Shown here: piece by piece, positions 43,985-56,200 of the stretch
Position numbering within the stretch: the first letter of the stretch is position 1
Layout of the letters: the number at the start of each line of letters is the position of its first letter
DNA from: Anagrus nilaparvatae
Lineage: Eukaryota > Arthropoda > Insecta > Hymenoptera > Mymaridae
Direction of reading: 5' to 3'
DNA length: 64,000 nucleotides
NCBI GenBank assembly: GCA_022575985.1
Contig: JAKSXM010000132.1
Location: forward strand, 10,850,001 to 10,914,000
The notes under the pieces: model-generated
Told to the model about the DNA's origin: nothing
Database searches by the model: none
What the model saw: only the letters and a program-made list of their open reading frames with translations
Position numbers and translations under genes: made by a program

Positions 43985-45640
43985 GCCATGTTAACCTTTT
44001 TAGACCTAACTGGGCTTATTCGACGGGGAATCTAACGTACTTTTTGAAAATATTTTTTGCGCGCCCTCCACGACCCTTCTCCCTCCACCAGACGCTTAAA
44101 ACTAAATTTTCAAACATTAAAAAAATTTAAAAAAACGATTTTTTTCGAGCACGTTCGGAGGTTTGCAAAAACTTTTTTTTTTTCTTATGTATATTTTTTG
44201 TTGAACATTACCCTAGTGGTCATAATTTTTAATTATAGGTGGTGGAACATGCCGAAAAATCGGAAAAACCATTTTTTTCTTATTTTTTTCTTTCATCTTT
44301 ATAGCAACATAACTTTTCGCCATGTTAACCTTTTTAGACCTAACTGGGCTTCTTCGACGGGGAATCTAACGTACTTTTTGAGAATATTTTTTGCGCGCCC
44401 TCCACGGCCCTTCTCCCTCCACCAGACGCATAAAACTAGATTTTCATAAAGTCAAAAAATTAAAAAAACGATTTTTTTCGAGCATGTTCGGAGATTTGCA
44501 AAAACTTTTTTTTTCTTATGTATATTTTTTGTTGAACATTACCCTAGTGGTCATAATTTTTAATTATAGGTGGTGGAACATGCCGAAAAATCGGAAAAAC
44601 CATTTTTTTCTAATTTTTTTCTTTCATCTTTATAGCAACATAACTTTTCGCCATAATAACCTTTTTAGACCTAACTGGGCTTCTTCGACGGGGAATCTAA
44701 CGTACTTTTTGAGAATATTTTTTGCGCACCCTCCACGGCCCTTCTCCCTCCACCAGACGCTTAAAACTAGATTTTCATAAAGTCAAAAAATTAAAAAAAA
44801 CGATTGATTTCGAGCATGTTCGGAGATTTGCAAAAACTTTTTTTTTTCTTATGTATATTTTTTGTTGAACATTACCCTAATGGTCATAATTTTTAATTAT
44901 AGGTGGTGGAACATAACGAAAAATCGGAAAAACCATTTTTTTCTTATTTTTTTCTTTCATCTTTATAGCAACATAACTTTTCGCCATGTTAACCTTTTTA
45001 GACCTAACTGGGCTTCTTCGACGGGGAATCTAACGTTCTTTTTGAGAATATTTTTTGCGCGCCCTCCACGGCCCTTCTCCCTCCACCAGACGCTTAAAAC
45101 TAGATTTTCATAAAGTCAAAAAATTAAAAAAAAAAACGATTTTTTTCGAGCATGTTCGGAGATTTGCAAAAACTTTTTTTTTTCTTATGTATATTTTTTG
45201 TTGAACATTACCCTAGTGGTCATAATTTTTAATTATAGGTGGTGGAACATGCCGAAAAATCGGAAAAACCATTTTTTTCTTATTTTTTTCTTTCATCTTT
45301 ATAGCAATATAACTTTTCGCCATAATAACCTTTTTAGACCTAACTGGACTTTTTCGACGGGGAATCTAACGTATTTTTTGGGAATATTTTTTGCGCGCCC
45401 CCCACGGCCCTTCTGCTTCCACCAGACGCTTAAAACAAAATTTCAAAAAATCAAAAAATCGAAAAAACTATTTTTTCTTATATTCTTCTTTCATATTTTT
45501 AATATTACATAACTCTTCAGCATTTTAACCTTTTTCGAGCTACCTGGCCTTGTTTGATGGGGAATCTAACGCAATTTTCGAAAACATTTTTATTCCTCGT
45601 ACCTCCCATCCCCCTCTTTCCCCCCACTAGACGTTTGAAA
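43985..45640. repeat. 333-bp tandem array
   Basis: The anchor 'tttttgcgcgccctccac' or close variants starts at about 44,055, 44,389, 44,720, 45,053 and 45,389. Units are highly similar, and a diverged unit follows to about 45,960. The period is near a multiple of three, so the same meaningless frame (LNITLVVIIFNYRWWN...) reappears in each unit. Confidence 0.92.
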
Positions 45641-46829
45641 CTTTACTTTAGAAAAGTCAAAAAATTAAAAAATCCGATATTTTCCTAGCGCTTTAAAAGT
45701 CACGGTAAATAATTTTTTTTTCTAATGTATATTTTTTGTAGAAGATTACCGTACTGGTCATAATTTTTTACTATAGGTAGTGGGACATGCCTAAAATGAT
45801 TTGAAGATTAATTATGAATTAACAGTATTGAATATTATAGACTAAACACGCTTTAAAAGACACGTCAAAAAATTTTTTTCTATATGTATTTTTTTTTGAT
45901 GAGTATTACCGTACTGGTCATAATTTTTCATTATAGGTGGTGGAACAAGACCAAAAAACGTTTACACTCAGATAAAAATATGGAATGGTCTTAATCCACG
46001 CTCAACCGACTATTTTTTTGACGATGATTAGGAATACGATAATACTGATAATTAAATATACTTATATTTATAAACATTTTTATTTAATTTTAATAATGGT
46101 GGTTTATTTTCTTCTGTAATTATATACATTTTTAATACTGATTTCATAAGAATGATCATTTTCAAAAGTATGTAGATTTAAAAACCTATAATATGTAAAA
46201 ATTATTAAAATTTAGTGCATTGAAACAAAATAAAATTATATATTGTTTAGTCTATATATTTATTATAGATTACTTATATATTTATTTAGTCTATACTATA
46301 TTCAATACTGCTAATTATTAATTAATCTTCAAATCACTTTAGGAATGTTCCACTACCTGTAGTAAAAAATTATGACCAGTACGGTAATGTTCAACAATAA
46401 ATATACATAAAAAAATAATATTTTCCGAAAAATGCGCTTAGATTCCCCTTCAAACAAGGCCAGGTAAATCGAAAAAGGTTAAAATGTTCAAGAGTTATGT
46501 AATATTAAAAATATGAAAGAAGAAAATAAGAAAAAATGGTTTTTTCGATTATTTGGCATGTTTCACAACCTATAATGAAAAATTATGACCAGTTCTTTAA
46601 TGCTTAACAAAGATTACACATAAGAAAAATAAAATATTCTGAATCTCTGAACATGCTAAAAAAAAATCGTTTTTTTCAATTTTTTGACTGTTTGAAAATC
46701 TAGTTTTAAGCGTCTGGTGGAGGGAGAAGGGCCGTGGAGCAGGGATAGCATATCTCCATTACATTCGTAATATTACTCCAATTAACTACATTTTTGATTA
46801 ATAGTAATTATTCATTGTCCAATTACTCC

Positions 46830-46935
46830 ATTACTTTTTGTAATGGTTAATGGCCAAAAAATTATTAACCATTACAAAAAGTAATGGTTAATTGCCAAAA
46901 CACCATTAACCATTACAAAAAGTAATGAGACGTTA
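46830..46935. repeat. subterminal palindromic repeats of the hAT-like element
   Basis: Two units containing 'attaaccattacaaaaagtaatgg', mirrored at 49,225-49,315. Confidence 0.75.
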
Positions 46936-47139
46936 CATTACCTATAATTTGCCTATTTTATTGAAAATTCTATAGTTTTCCAATTTATTTTAAGCAAAGT
47001 CAAAATTTATCTTAGTTTACTTATAGGTGTAGTTTATGTTTTATATTTAATTTTTTGGATAGATTATGAAGTTTTATTATTCATTCTATTTTTGATTTTA
47101 AGATTTTTAATTGGTCACGTGACATAGTGGGAAATTCGA

Positions 47140-47600
47140 AATTTGTAAAAAATTAACTTTTGAAAGCTGCTATTTTTTGATCTAGAGCTCTCAAAAAGTA
47201 ATGTCCCATCGAAAATTTTAAGAAAAAATTTAAGCCTATGGTTAGACGATTTTTCACTAATAGGAATTTGAGAAATCGACTTTTGAAGAAAAAGAGCCTA
47301 TCTTAGCGAATTCTTGCGCATGCGCTATTCAAAGCAATTTGTTAACCCCGTAATCGGATAGCCAGGGAAATTTCCTATCCGCATTACAGAGGAAAAAATT
47401 TTTCACGTTAATGATAGTTTTTAACAGAAAAAATATAAAAAATTATCCCTCATTTTTCTTACTTTTTTTATAAAAGTATAGAAAACACAAAAATGGCTGT
47501 CAATAATGGAGATTTCGCTCTGGGAAGCTAAAAATTGGGCTGGTAACTTATTTTTTGCATTACTTTCAGAAAAAAAAACTTTTGGGCAGTTTTGAAGAAC
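47140..47600. repeat. single arm of foldback family C
   Basis: Matches 32,030-32,440: 'gagaaatcgacttttgaa', 'gcgcatgcgct', 'cggatagccagggaaa', 'gatttcgctctgggaggct'-like blocks in order. Confidence 0.75.
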
Positions 47601-49010
47601 TGCAATATTTTTTTCTTTTTAGACTTAGTACCTAATTTACTTATAAAAGTATTAATATCTGAAAATATGGTTTTGCTCTATATCAAATCTGATACTCAAT
47701 TTTTTGCATAAACAAAATAAAAATACCCTGCCAACTAGCTAGCACTAAGGTTCCTCAAACAATAAGCTAAATACTTCAATATCCCACAGATATTACCGAT
47801 TACAACCATGCAATCATACACTCATTTCTATTAACTTTTAAAAGTTAAAAGAAAATTTATGTATTGAATTCAACTAAATCTATTTTTTTCAAAATAAAAT
47901 CTAACGTAATTCATTGGATAATAATTATTCAAGATAGTACTTTCATGGAATTAAATGAAGTATTACACCAAAAAAAAAAAAATACTGCTGTTTTTTTAAT
48001 TTTTTTGTTTTTTTAATTTTGAGAAATAAATTTTGGAAAAATTCGGTATCAGATCCAAAAAATTACTATAAACGAACTGTCTAAAACTAGTACTCTCATA
48101 GAAATAAATTAGGTACTGCATCCAAAAAGAAAAAAAAATTTGGTGATTTTTGTATTTTTTTGTGAAAAAAAATTTTGGGAAAAAAATTTTCAAAAAATTA
48201 AGTATCAGATTCGAGATATCGAGTAAAAACCATACTTTCAAATATAAGTACTTTCGAGGAAATAAATGAGGTACTACATCCAAATTAAAAAAAAAAAAGT
48301 ACCTAGAGCTTCTTTGGTGAAAAAATTGTTGAAAAAAAAATTAGGTCTTAATTTCATAACGGTTGTGAAATATCACCAATTACATACATACACACACACA
48401 CACACACACATACATACTTTTTTTAAAAACCGGTTTTTTAGCTTCCTGGGGTCTCAAAACGTGCTTATATGCCAAAAAATCAAAAATCGAAATTTGACCT
48501 ATCACAATGGTTTCAAAACACTATTATTTTTTTTTATTTTTGGACGTAGTATCTGATTTTTTTCTAAGAAAGTACTAATATCTGAAGTATGGCTCTACTC
48601 CATATCTTGAATCTAATAATTAATTTAAAAAAAAATTTTTCTTGTCAGTGGCCAGAAAGTATGTATTTCCCGGTCGCAGTGCGATTCAAAAATACGTGTT
48701 TTCTAGCCACTGACGAAGATAAATTATGTTTTCGCCTCGGCCGTAAAAAAAGAATGTCCCAGACCGAAGTTTGTCTATTTCTGCGGCCTAGGATAAAAAT
48801 ATAGGTACTATTCTCATAATTTTCACACAAAAAAATTAAATAAAACAATTATTATTTTTTTTTTTGGACGTATTATCTAATTTATTTCTATAAAAGTACT
48901 AATATCGAGAATTATTGTTTTTACTGGATATCTCCAATCTGATACTTAATTTTTTGAAAATTTTTGTCTAAAAAATAAATTTTTTCCTTTAAAAAATCCA
49001 AAAATTATAT
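47600..49010. mobile_element. nested MITE A copies (g1 interrupted by g2)
   Basis: g1 lies at 47,600-47,723 and 48,516-49,010. g2, 47,724 to about 48,513, begins 'taccctgccaactagc' and ends 'cacaatggtttc', with aaaa on both sides. A family D repeat lies within g1 at 48,630-48,800. Confidence 0.65.
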
Positions 49011-50039
49011 AGAATTTATAGAATTTATACGTATTATTTAAAACTCTATATTAAATAAATCTCATAATTTCACAAATCAGTTTCAGCTTAAAAAATAACC
49101 AAATAGTTCAAATCATAACAAGCAATTTTATACTATTATGAAGGAAAAATTGTTTTCTTATTGAAATAGTCAAAATTTGTGTAATATTACATGTAATTAC
49201 AACCCATTACATTTTTTGTAATGGTAATGGACTTTTAGCCATTAACCATTACTTTTTATAATGGTTAATAATTTTCGGCCATTAACCATTACAAAAAGTA
49301 ATGGTTAGTAATATTATTAATGTATCATTATTTTTTTCCATTACTCATTACAAATTCGTTAATTGTAATGGGTAATGGAAAATTACAATATTTGCTATCC
49401 CTGCCGTGGAGGGCGCGCAAAAAATATTCTCAAAAAGTACGTTAGATTCCCCGTCGAAAAAGCCCAGTTAGGTCTAAAAAGGTTAACATGGCGAAAAGTT
49501 ATGTTGCTATAAAGATGAAAGAAAAAAATAAGAAAAAAATGGTTTTTCCGATTTTTCGGCATGTTCCACCACCTATAATTAAAAATTATGACCACTAGGG
49601 TAATGTTCAACAAAAAATATACATAAGAAAAAAAAAAGTTTTTGCAAACCTCCGAACGTGCTCGAAAAAAATCGTTTTTTTAAATTTTTTGACTGTTTAA
49701 AAATCTAGTTTTAAGCGTCTGGTGGAGGGAGAAGGGCCGTGGAGGGCGCGCAAAAAATATTCCCAAAAAGTACGTTAGATTCCCCGTCGAATAAGCCCAG
49801 TTAGGTCTAAAAAGGTTAACATGGCGAAAAGTTGTGTTATTATGAAAATATGTGAAAAAAAAATGTCGATTTTTAGACGTTTTTTGAGGTAGCGCGCAAC
49901 AGAAAAGGGCTAGAGGGCTAAAACCAACGCGAAAAATTTTCTTTTTTGATACCTAAACACATGCTTAATTGAAATTAGCTATACAGGGTGAGTGCAAATT
50001 CGCCTATCTTATACGGCCAAGCTCTTTTAAGTGTAACCT

Positions 50040-50525
50040 TAAAATCTCATAAAAAGAAAATTGCATGCATGGTTATTTTGTGAAAATAAAAAAAATTCAA
50101 TAAATAAATAAACTCGTCTTTATAGGTCATTATGTTAACATATTCACGATTCATTAAAGGCCATATTGTTTGAAAAAAAATGTGATTTTCTTAAAAACAG
50201 CATCTTCTTTAATGATAAAATCGGACATTTATTATTTATTTACTCATCAAAATTAAATTTCCAAATAAAAAAAATATCACGTCAAAAAAATTAAAGAACG
50301 GCCTTTATTCGCATCTCTTATTTTCTAACATTTCTCATCTAAAATATTCCTACTTTTCTTTTCTCCACCGCTTGCCATTTTCATATTCTTGTCTTCAATA
50401 TTTCACAAAAAAAATAACCGCACCACGTTAAAGCTTGTGTTATTATCATTGACTTTCGTCCCCATTAATGATTTATCTGCTGTATTCAAAAAGCTTAGTC
50501 GTTCTGCAGATCCACTGCTTGCACT
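50040..50525. other. no gene seen
   Basis: AT-rich. The last 40 bp may belong to the MULE relic (minor frame '..SADPLLALFCSIL'). Confidence 0.35.
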
Positions 50526-50559
50526 TTTTTGCAGTATTTTAAAAAAGTATACATAGACA

Positions 50560-50783
50560 TACCTGTTCGAGGAAGAAGGCGCGCTGTAAATCCAATATAC
50601 CCATCAGAACAATGGAACCAACGAGATGCAGCCCTAACGGGTCAGTGTAACTGTCGCTTCCGCCTTCTTGTAGGAAAATACCAACCAGATATGTATTCAT
50701 TTTTACTACAGCTGCAAAAGAAACAAGGTGACACAGAAATAGCAATTACAGAGTTATGTTTAGGTAAATTGGTTTACCATTAG
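50560..50783 (+). pseudogene. MULE-type transposase C-terminal fragment
   Basis: 'SEQWNQRDAALTGQCNC', then 'RFRLLVGKYQPDMYSFL' and 'LQKKQGDTEIAITEL' follow the C-terminal end of MULE-like transposases (W....R......R.NN..E..N..F...VG..HP..W.F...LQ..Q). The 'RTNN.VE.WN' part is missing between CNC and RF, so there is an internal deletion. No inverted repeats could be assigned. Confidence 0.5.
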
Positions 50784-50829
50784 AAATTGCTCACATCAGA
50801 CAGGAGAGTTTTTATCCTCATATTTTTTG

Positions 50830-52203
50830 GTTCCAAAGTCTGATGGGGGTGTCAGAATTTAAAAAAATTAAATGAGTTTTTGGACTCTCCCTATTTTAAA
50901 ATAAACGGTACTAGAATAGCGGTAAAATTGACATTTAAGGGCTGTTTTATGGCAAAAATTGACTTAAAGGATGCGCATTTAACAATCCCTTAACATACAC
51001 ATAGTTATAATTTTTTTAGATTTTTGTTCGAGGGTTCATTATTAGAATTTGTTGCTTTACCTTTCAGGTTTACTTTAGCTCCGTATTTACTTACTAAAGT
51101 AATGCAAGCAGTAGCTAATAAGCTTAGATCAGAAGGATTTATTTCAATATTTTATTTATTTAGATGATATCTCTTTTTTATAAGGATTATAAAGACTGTC
51201 TTAGAAATGTAAGCAGAAAGGTTAGGTTACTTTCTGATATGGGCTGGATTATTAATTTTAAAAAAAGTTCATTGGAGCCTAAAAATAGTTACCAATATTT
51301 AGGGTTTTTCATAGACTCTAGAAAAATGATATTAGAATTATCTTCTAATAAGAGAAAAAAGTTAATGATTTTGTTGCAAGATTTTAAAAACCGTAGTAGT
51401 TGTAGCATAAGAGAATTTGCACATCTTGTTGGTTCATTAAATGCAGCGTATCCTGCAGTCTAGTATAATTGGTTATATGTTAAGTTATTTGAAAGGGCCA
51501 AATATAGAGCATTGTTGTTTGCGAATGAGAATTATACGCTAGAATGAAAACTCCATAGTATTTAAATAAGGATTTTGTTTGGTGGGTGATTAACATTAAA
51601 TATTCAGTTCAACCTTTGTTAAAATCCTAATTTTTGGTAGAAATTTTTTCAGATGCTTCGACTTTAGGTTGGGGAGCTTTTTGTAATGGTAAACAAGTTA
51701 ATGGTTTTTGGAATAGTGAAGAAAGGCGAATCCCTAAAAACTTTTTAGAATTAGAAGCACCATTTTTAGCTTTAAAATGCCTTGTGTCAGAAACCTATGG
51801 TAGTGACATTTTAAGGAGAATAGACAACACAACAGCAGTAGCATATATTAATAAAATGGGGGGTATACAGTTTCCTAAATTAAATAAAACTACCAGGGAA
51901 ATTCGGCTATGGTGTGAATGTAGAAGGATTTGTTTGTTTGCTAGTTATGTTAGATCATCAGATAATGTTGCAGATGAGCCATTTCGTATAAAAAATATTG
52001 ACACTCAGTAGGAATTGGCTGATTATGCTTTTCATAAGATTTTAAAGGTCTTTGGTGTGGCAGTAGTGGATTTGTTTGCATCAAGAATTAATACTAAATA
52101 TAATAAGTATTGTTCAAGGAACGTAGATCCAGTATGTAATCAAATAAATGCTTTCACTTTGAGTTGGCATAATTTAAAATTATATGTTTTTTCCCCATTT
52201 TAA
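50830..52203 (+). pseudogene. DIRS-type retrotransposon relic (RT and RNase H)
   Basis: Reading across frames: 'SDGGVRI'-like start with 'LKKLNEFL', 'FMAKIDLKDAHLTIP', 'LPFRFTLAPYLLTKVMQAV', then YLDD at 51,157-51,168 (intact catalytic motif, in another frame), 'DMGWIINFKKSSLEPKNSYQ' with 'YLGFFIDS', and 'IREFAHLVGSLNAAYPAV'. RNase H follows at 51,634-52,011: 'IFSDASTLGWGAF', 'LELEAPFLALKCL', 'DNTTAVAYINKMGG'. A final block at 52,015-52,203 reads 'VVDLFASRINTKYNKYCSRN', a DIRS-like feature. No tyrosine recombinase was found and several stops and frameshifts are present. Confidence 0.7.
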
Positions 52204-52209
52204 ATCCCA

Positions 52210-53760
52210 TCCTCGAAATATTTTTTCTTTTTTAAGCTTTAAACATAATGAAGAGCCTTGTCAGAGTTAGCGGAGTTGAGGCAGTATAATTTTTTTATTA
52301 ATCTAAAGACGTGCTGCCATCTAGGGCTGGAAGATCCTACTACACATTCCTTCGGACGACACTATAGGTATAATTATAATCAAACTTCACTTACAGGTAA
52401 CCTCGTTTGATTATAAATTAATTATTACACATCTATTTAATTTATTAACCCATTAGTGGCCATTCGACACATATAAGCCAATTGAATTTTTTTTAATGAA
52501 AAAATTTATATTTTGGGCCAAAAATGTTACCCTGAAGGTAAAAAGGGCTGAATTTTTCATTTCCGAAGTCCGTTTCAACGTACAACTCTTAGAAAACGCG
52601 ATATCATCCCCTAAAAGTGGGGTAAATTTTAAACATATTTTAAACGTTATTTAAAATGAAACTGCGCACAAAAAAAAGTCTCAAGGCATATAAAATTTTA
52701 CTAGGGACAATTAGTAAAAGAAAAAAAAAATTTATATTAATATGTCATATTCACCCTCTCAGATGGGGTGTAAGGGGGTGATATTATAGTAAAATAGAAA
52801 AATCAATATTTAGATCTAAAAGTCTTACCTTGTAGGTAAAATAATTTTTTAAAACTGTTTTTTAAAATTGGCTACAAATGCAAAATATATAAGATTGGAC
52901 AAAATCAGTAGAAATAGAAGCAAACTATTTATGGCTAAGGAACACTCAGGATGAAAAAACTAGTGATTTCATTGAATTTCATAGGAAAAAATATATAAGT
53001 GACTCTTGTAAATAATGATCAAAAATTTTTTCTTGAAACCTCTGAAACTTTAAAAAATTCGTCCCTTGAAAATTAAAACCATAAAAAACAAAAAAACGGA
53101 TTTTTTTTCTAAAAAGCGTGGTAAAGTGTTAAAATAAATAGCGAATTCTGATTGTACCGGAAAAATTATTATGGTATACGTCTTTAAATCCAGTATGTAG
53201 CATCAATTGAATGTGATAGAAAAATCCCAAGTCTGTGAATTTTTAAAAAAATCTAATATTTAACATTTGAGTTGCTCTAAGACCTTGAAAATTGAAAATG
53301 TGTAATTTTTGGTCCTAAATAAATTAATTTTAGTAAATTATAATTACAAAACAATTTAAAAAACATAAATCCATCATTAAAAATAAATTTAATATATTTT
53401 AAAAATTTCAGAAATTGGTTTTTTTCAAATATTGAAAAAATATGATTTTGAGCCTTCCAACTCAAAAAAAACTATGGGGTGAGCAAAATTTTCTGTGTTC
53501 CTCGCTTGTTCGTCACTTTATACGGTGAAAATAATTAAAAATTTTTAATTTACCCCCAGCAACCCCCAATTTGGGGTGGTTCTCCCCGAGAGCTACGGTT
53601 TTAATTATAGGACAAGCATTTCCTGCCTCAGGAGACCCTATAGAATCAGAAAATACCAGAAAGTTTTAGGATCACCATGGTGAATCTTTTTTGTTTTAGT
53701 AAAAATAGAATATTTGAATTATGCAAATCTACCGTTAATCTTTTAATAATTTTTTCTTAA
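52210..53760. other. no supported gene
   Basis: Flank of the DIRS relic with 'aatcaaacttcacttacagg' near 52,378, possibly its 3' end, followed by AT-rich sequence with a few G-rich patches (52,760 and 53,570). Confidence 0.35.
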
Positions 53761-53764
53761 TAAT

Positions 53765-55251
53765 AGATCCTACTGAAAGCATAAAAAATATAATAAACAG
53801 ATACAATGAATATAATGATGATATCGTAAGCAACAGAAAATATAAATAAGAGAATTTGTAAATAATTTGCCAGAAAATCAAAAAAAAAACGTATGTGAGT
53901 TATATTTTCAACATTAATGGTGCTGAACCATACTATTCCTCAAATGCTACTGTATGGCATATTTATCTCATGATAAATGAGATACCTGTAGTTGCAAGGT
54001 TTCGAAATTTAGCAGTATGTGGATTATGGTTTGGAAAAGGCAAGCCAAATCTCGGCGTTCTCAAAACCTTTTGTTGATACTCCAGCACGATCACCATCAC
54101 AAGAGACTGAACATTTTATGGGAGAGTGTGGCTGCAGCTGGTGCACTATATCAGGAGAAAAATTGCTGTTAGAAGATACACTTCTTAATCTGAAGAATTT
54201 CCCTACGCAGACAGAGATGAAAACAAAACAAGAAAAGAAACGGAGGAAGTTGCAAATACGGGATAAACTGGAGTAGTGAGTTCAAGCCCATTAAGAAACT
54301 TATTATTTTTTAGTATTGTGTGGGGTTTTGTACCTGACTACATGCATAATAGTTTTCTTGTTGTAGGCATGTATATAATAGATAAAATTCTGTATATGAT
54401 GATACCAACCGCGATAGAAAAAATAGACCAAATCATTAAAAATATTCAAATTCATGGCACGTCATCCGACACGTTCTATTAATGAGAGAAAATTATGGCA
54501 AGCTAGGGAGTAGGAAAGTTTTTTATTTTACCACAGTTTGCCACTTTTCAAAATTTTTGCAGCACCTGTAATAGCAGAATATAGGGCACTTTTTATCAAC
54601 AGTATATATACTTTGTTGAAAATTAATGTCAATTATGAAGAAGTAATGGCAAATACTTTGCTAGAATTTGTAATGCAGACCAAAAATATATTTTCCATTT
54701 ACGCAATGACAATTAATAATCATCAACTAACCCATTTATCTACTAGTGTAATGTATTGGGGCCCTTTATGGGCCAATTTCGGCTTCCCTTTTGAAACTGC
54801 CAACAGATTTACACTGTGAGCCATTCATTCAGCCAACGGAGTCTGTTTGCAACTTCTGCGATATTTAAATATGGCACATTTTACATTAGAATTGGAAAGA
54901 CGTTTAAAAGTTCCATGTACTCAATCAGTCCTAAATTATTGTAATGCAATGTCGCAAAGAACGATAAATAGAAGCTACAGAACAAAAGATAATCTGTGTT
55001 TTAGCTCCTGCACGTTAAGTATCAAGCAAATACAAAATACAGGAATCGTGTCACTTAAGGAAAATATAAATGTTTGTCTGAAAATGGTCAGAAATGAATG
55101 TTTGTATTCTGCAAAAACAATCAGGGAAACGCGAATGGAAAATTCTTTTTCTAGATTAAAAGATTGTACGTTTGTTAAAATTCATTACAAACAGGGAAAC
55201 ATTAGAATAACACACTATTTTATTTTGTTAACATTTGTAATGATGATGTAA
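53765..55251 (+). pseudogene. decayed CMC/Tnp2-like transposase, second lineage
   Basis: Pieces in changing frames: 'IKNIINRYNEYNDDIVSNRK' (53,785); 'YIFNINGAEPYYSSNATVWH' with 'IYLMINEIPVVARF' and 'CGLWFGKGKPN' (53,900-54,050); 'GECGCSWCTISGE' (54,122-54,160); 'NIVWGFVPDYMHNSFLVVGM'-like (54,305-54,375); 'LTHLSTSVMYWGPLWANFGF' with 'PFETAN' (54,730-54,810); and a C-terminal 134-codon stretch (54,847-55,251). The order mirrors insect transposase-domain proteins related to the transposase at 13,450 (D...H...PFE). It is more like a separate lineage than a copy. Not functional. Confidence 0.6.
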
Positions 55252-55780
55252 CAAATCTCAGCTGTTACATGCAAAAAATCACAGATATAGAAAATGAGAC
55301 CAAAATTGTACATACTTCTGAAATATAAACAATCTGTGTTTTAAAATTGATGATGATGCGTATGTCAGCGCAATTCTCAACCCATATTCATTGTATGCTT
55401 AAGAATATAAAAAAAAAATAAATAGAAATAATGCGTGAGTATTTTACGGAAGATATTATTAATACTGAAAAAATTCACCAAATTTGGAAAACCAAATTAC
55501 ACCTAAAGGTTCATTAGTTATAGATCAGTTTATTGTGCTTAAAAAATTATTAATGTACTACATTATTCATACACTAAAAATATGCAATTATTAATAATAA
55601 TTATTTATAATTAATAGTTTTTTAATATTTAAACTAAGCATTTACCTCCACTCTTCATAATTGTATATGAATTAATTTCCGGTAAAAATTGAAAAGGCGT
55701 TTTCTGGTTTTCCTCACATCTAAATTTTACTGAGTCTCTTTTTAAATTTTTCTTCAAAAATAAAAAAAAAAAGTTCAAGG
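55252..55780. other. no gene seen
   Basis: AT-rich sequence downstream of the transposase relic. A short in-frame piece near 55,430-55,530 (MREYFTEDIINTEKIHQIW) may be its remnant. Confidence 0.35.
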
Positions 55781-55999
55781 TGTTTCTTGAGTCCTGCCCT
55801 ATCTTTAATTTTACCTGCCCATATCATAAGTATATTACACCATAGGATCAATTGTGTTTTAAGCTTCGAGAATGCTTGTCGTTTAATTTTTTTAAAAAGA
55901 GCAGATGGGAAAAAATTTCTTCAAATCTAACTGGATAATTTGATTATATACCCGAACACCTTTATACCATCACTTTCTAGAATGGAAAAGAAAAGAAAG

Positions 56000-56200
56000 A
56001 GATTATTTTAATCTGAAGAAGACCTTGATAAGCCAACTACTAGCAGAATAGTTATCCCAAACTTACCAGAAGACGCGTTTGATACGTTATCTGATGATGG
56101 GCGCAGAAAACTCGCATTGCCAAAAGAAAAAATGCCGGAGAAAGCATCAAATGACAGTAAAAAACCAAAACTAGTAAAGAAATTCTTATTGTCGTTTTTT
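56000..56200 (+). pseudogene. short ORF fragment duplicated in both palindrome arms
   Basis: From 'atggaaaagaaaagaaagag' the reading, with one stop, gives MEKKRKRLF then 'SEEDLDKPTTSRIVIPNLPE' and 'DAFDTLSDDGRRKLALPKEK'. The opposite arm (minus strand, 56,960-56,790) has a variant of the same with a small insertion. The polar, charged composition looks like a linker or N-terminal region. Possibly an exon captured by the element. Confidence 0.35.

Larger units (their letters stand above)
46740..49403. mobile_element. 2.66-kb non-autonomous hAT-like element
   Basis: Ends CAGGGATAGCA and TGCTATCCCTG, with the 8-bp duplication CCGTGGAG at 46,732-46,739 and 49,404-49,411. The target exists undivided in other 333-bp units ('ggccgtggagggcgcgc'). 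Subterminal 'ccattacaaaaagtaatgg' palindromes are present in both ends. No transposase: the middle is filled by older MITEs. Confidence 0.88.
43795..50030. mobile_element. 6.2-kb compound foldback element
   Basis: Outer arms (43,795-44,060 and 49,770-50,030) are reverse complements from 'gagcttggccgtataag' inward, through 'gcactcaccctgtatagc' and 'cgcgttggttttagccctc'. Inside each arm are copies of a 333-bp unit in mirrored orientation, about five at the left and three at the right, with an AT-rich core at 46,030-46,330. A hAT-like element interrupts the right arm. Foldbacks with tandem subterminal arrays resemble Drosophila FB/Galileo elements in architecture only. Confidence 0.75.

Noticed and set aside
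44057..45512. Series of similar 80-130-codon open frames (LNITLVVIIFNYRWWN...)
   Set aside because: They recur because the 333-bp tandem unit is close to a multiple of three; no domain, and the same text appears inverted at 49,395-49,613.
49975..49990. Mariner-like end 'tatacagggtg'
   Set aside because: It lies within the foldback arm and is mirrored at 43,825; no partner end or TA-bounded element was found.
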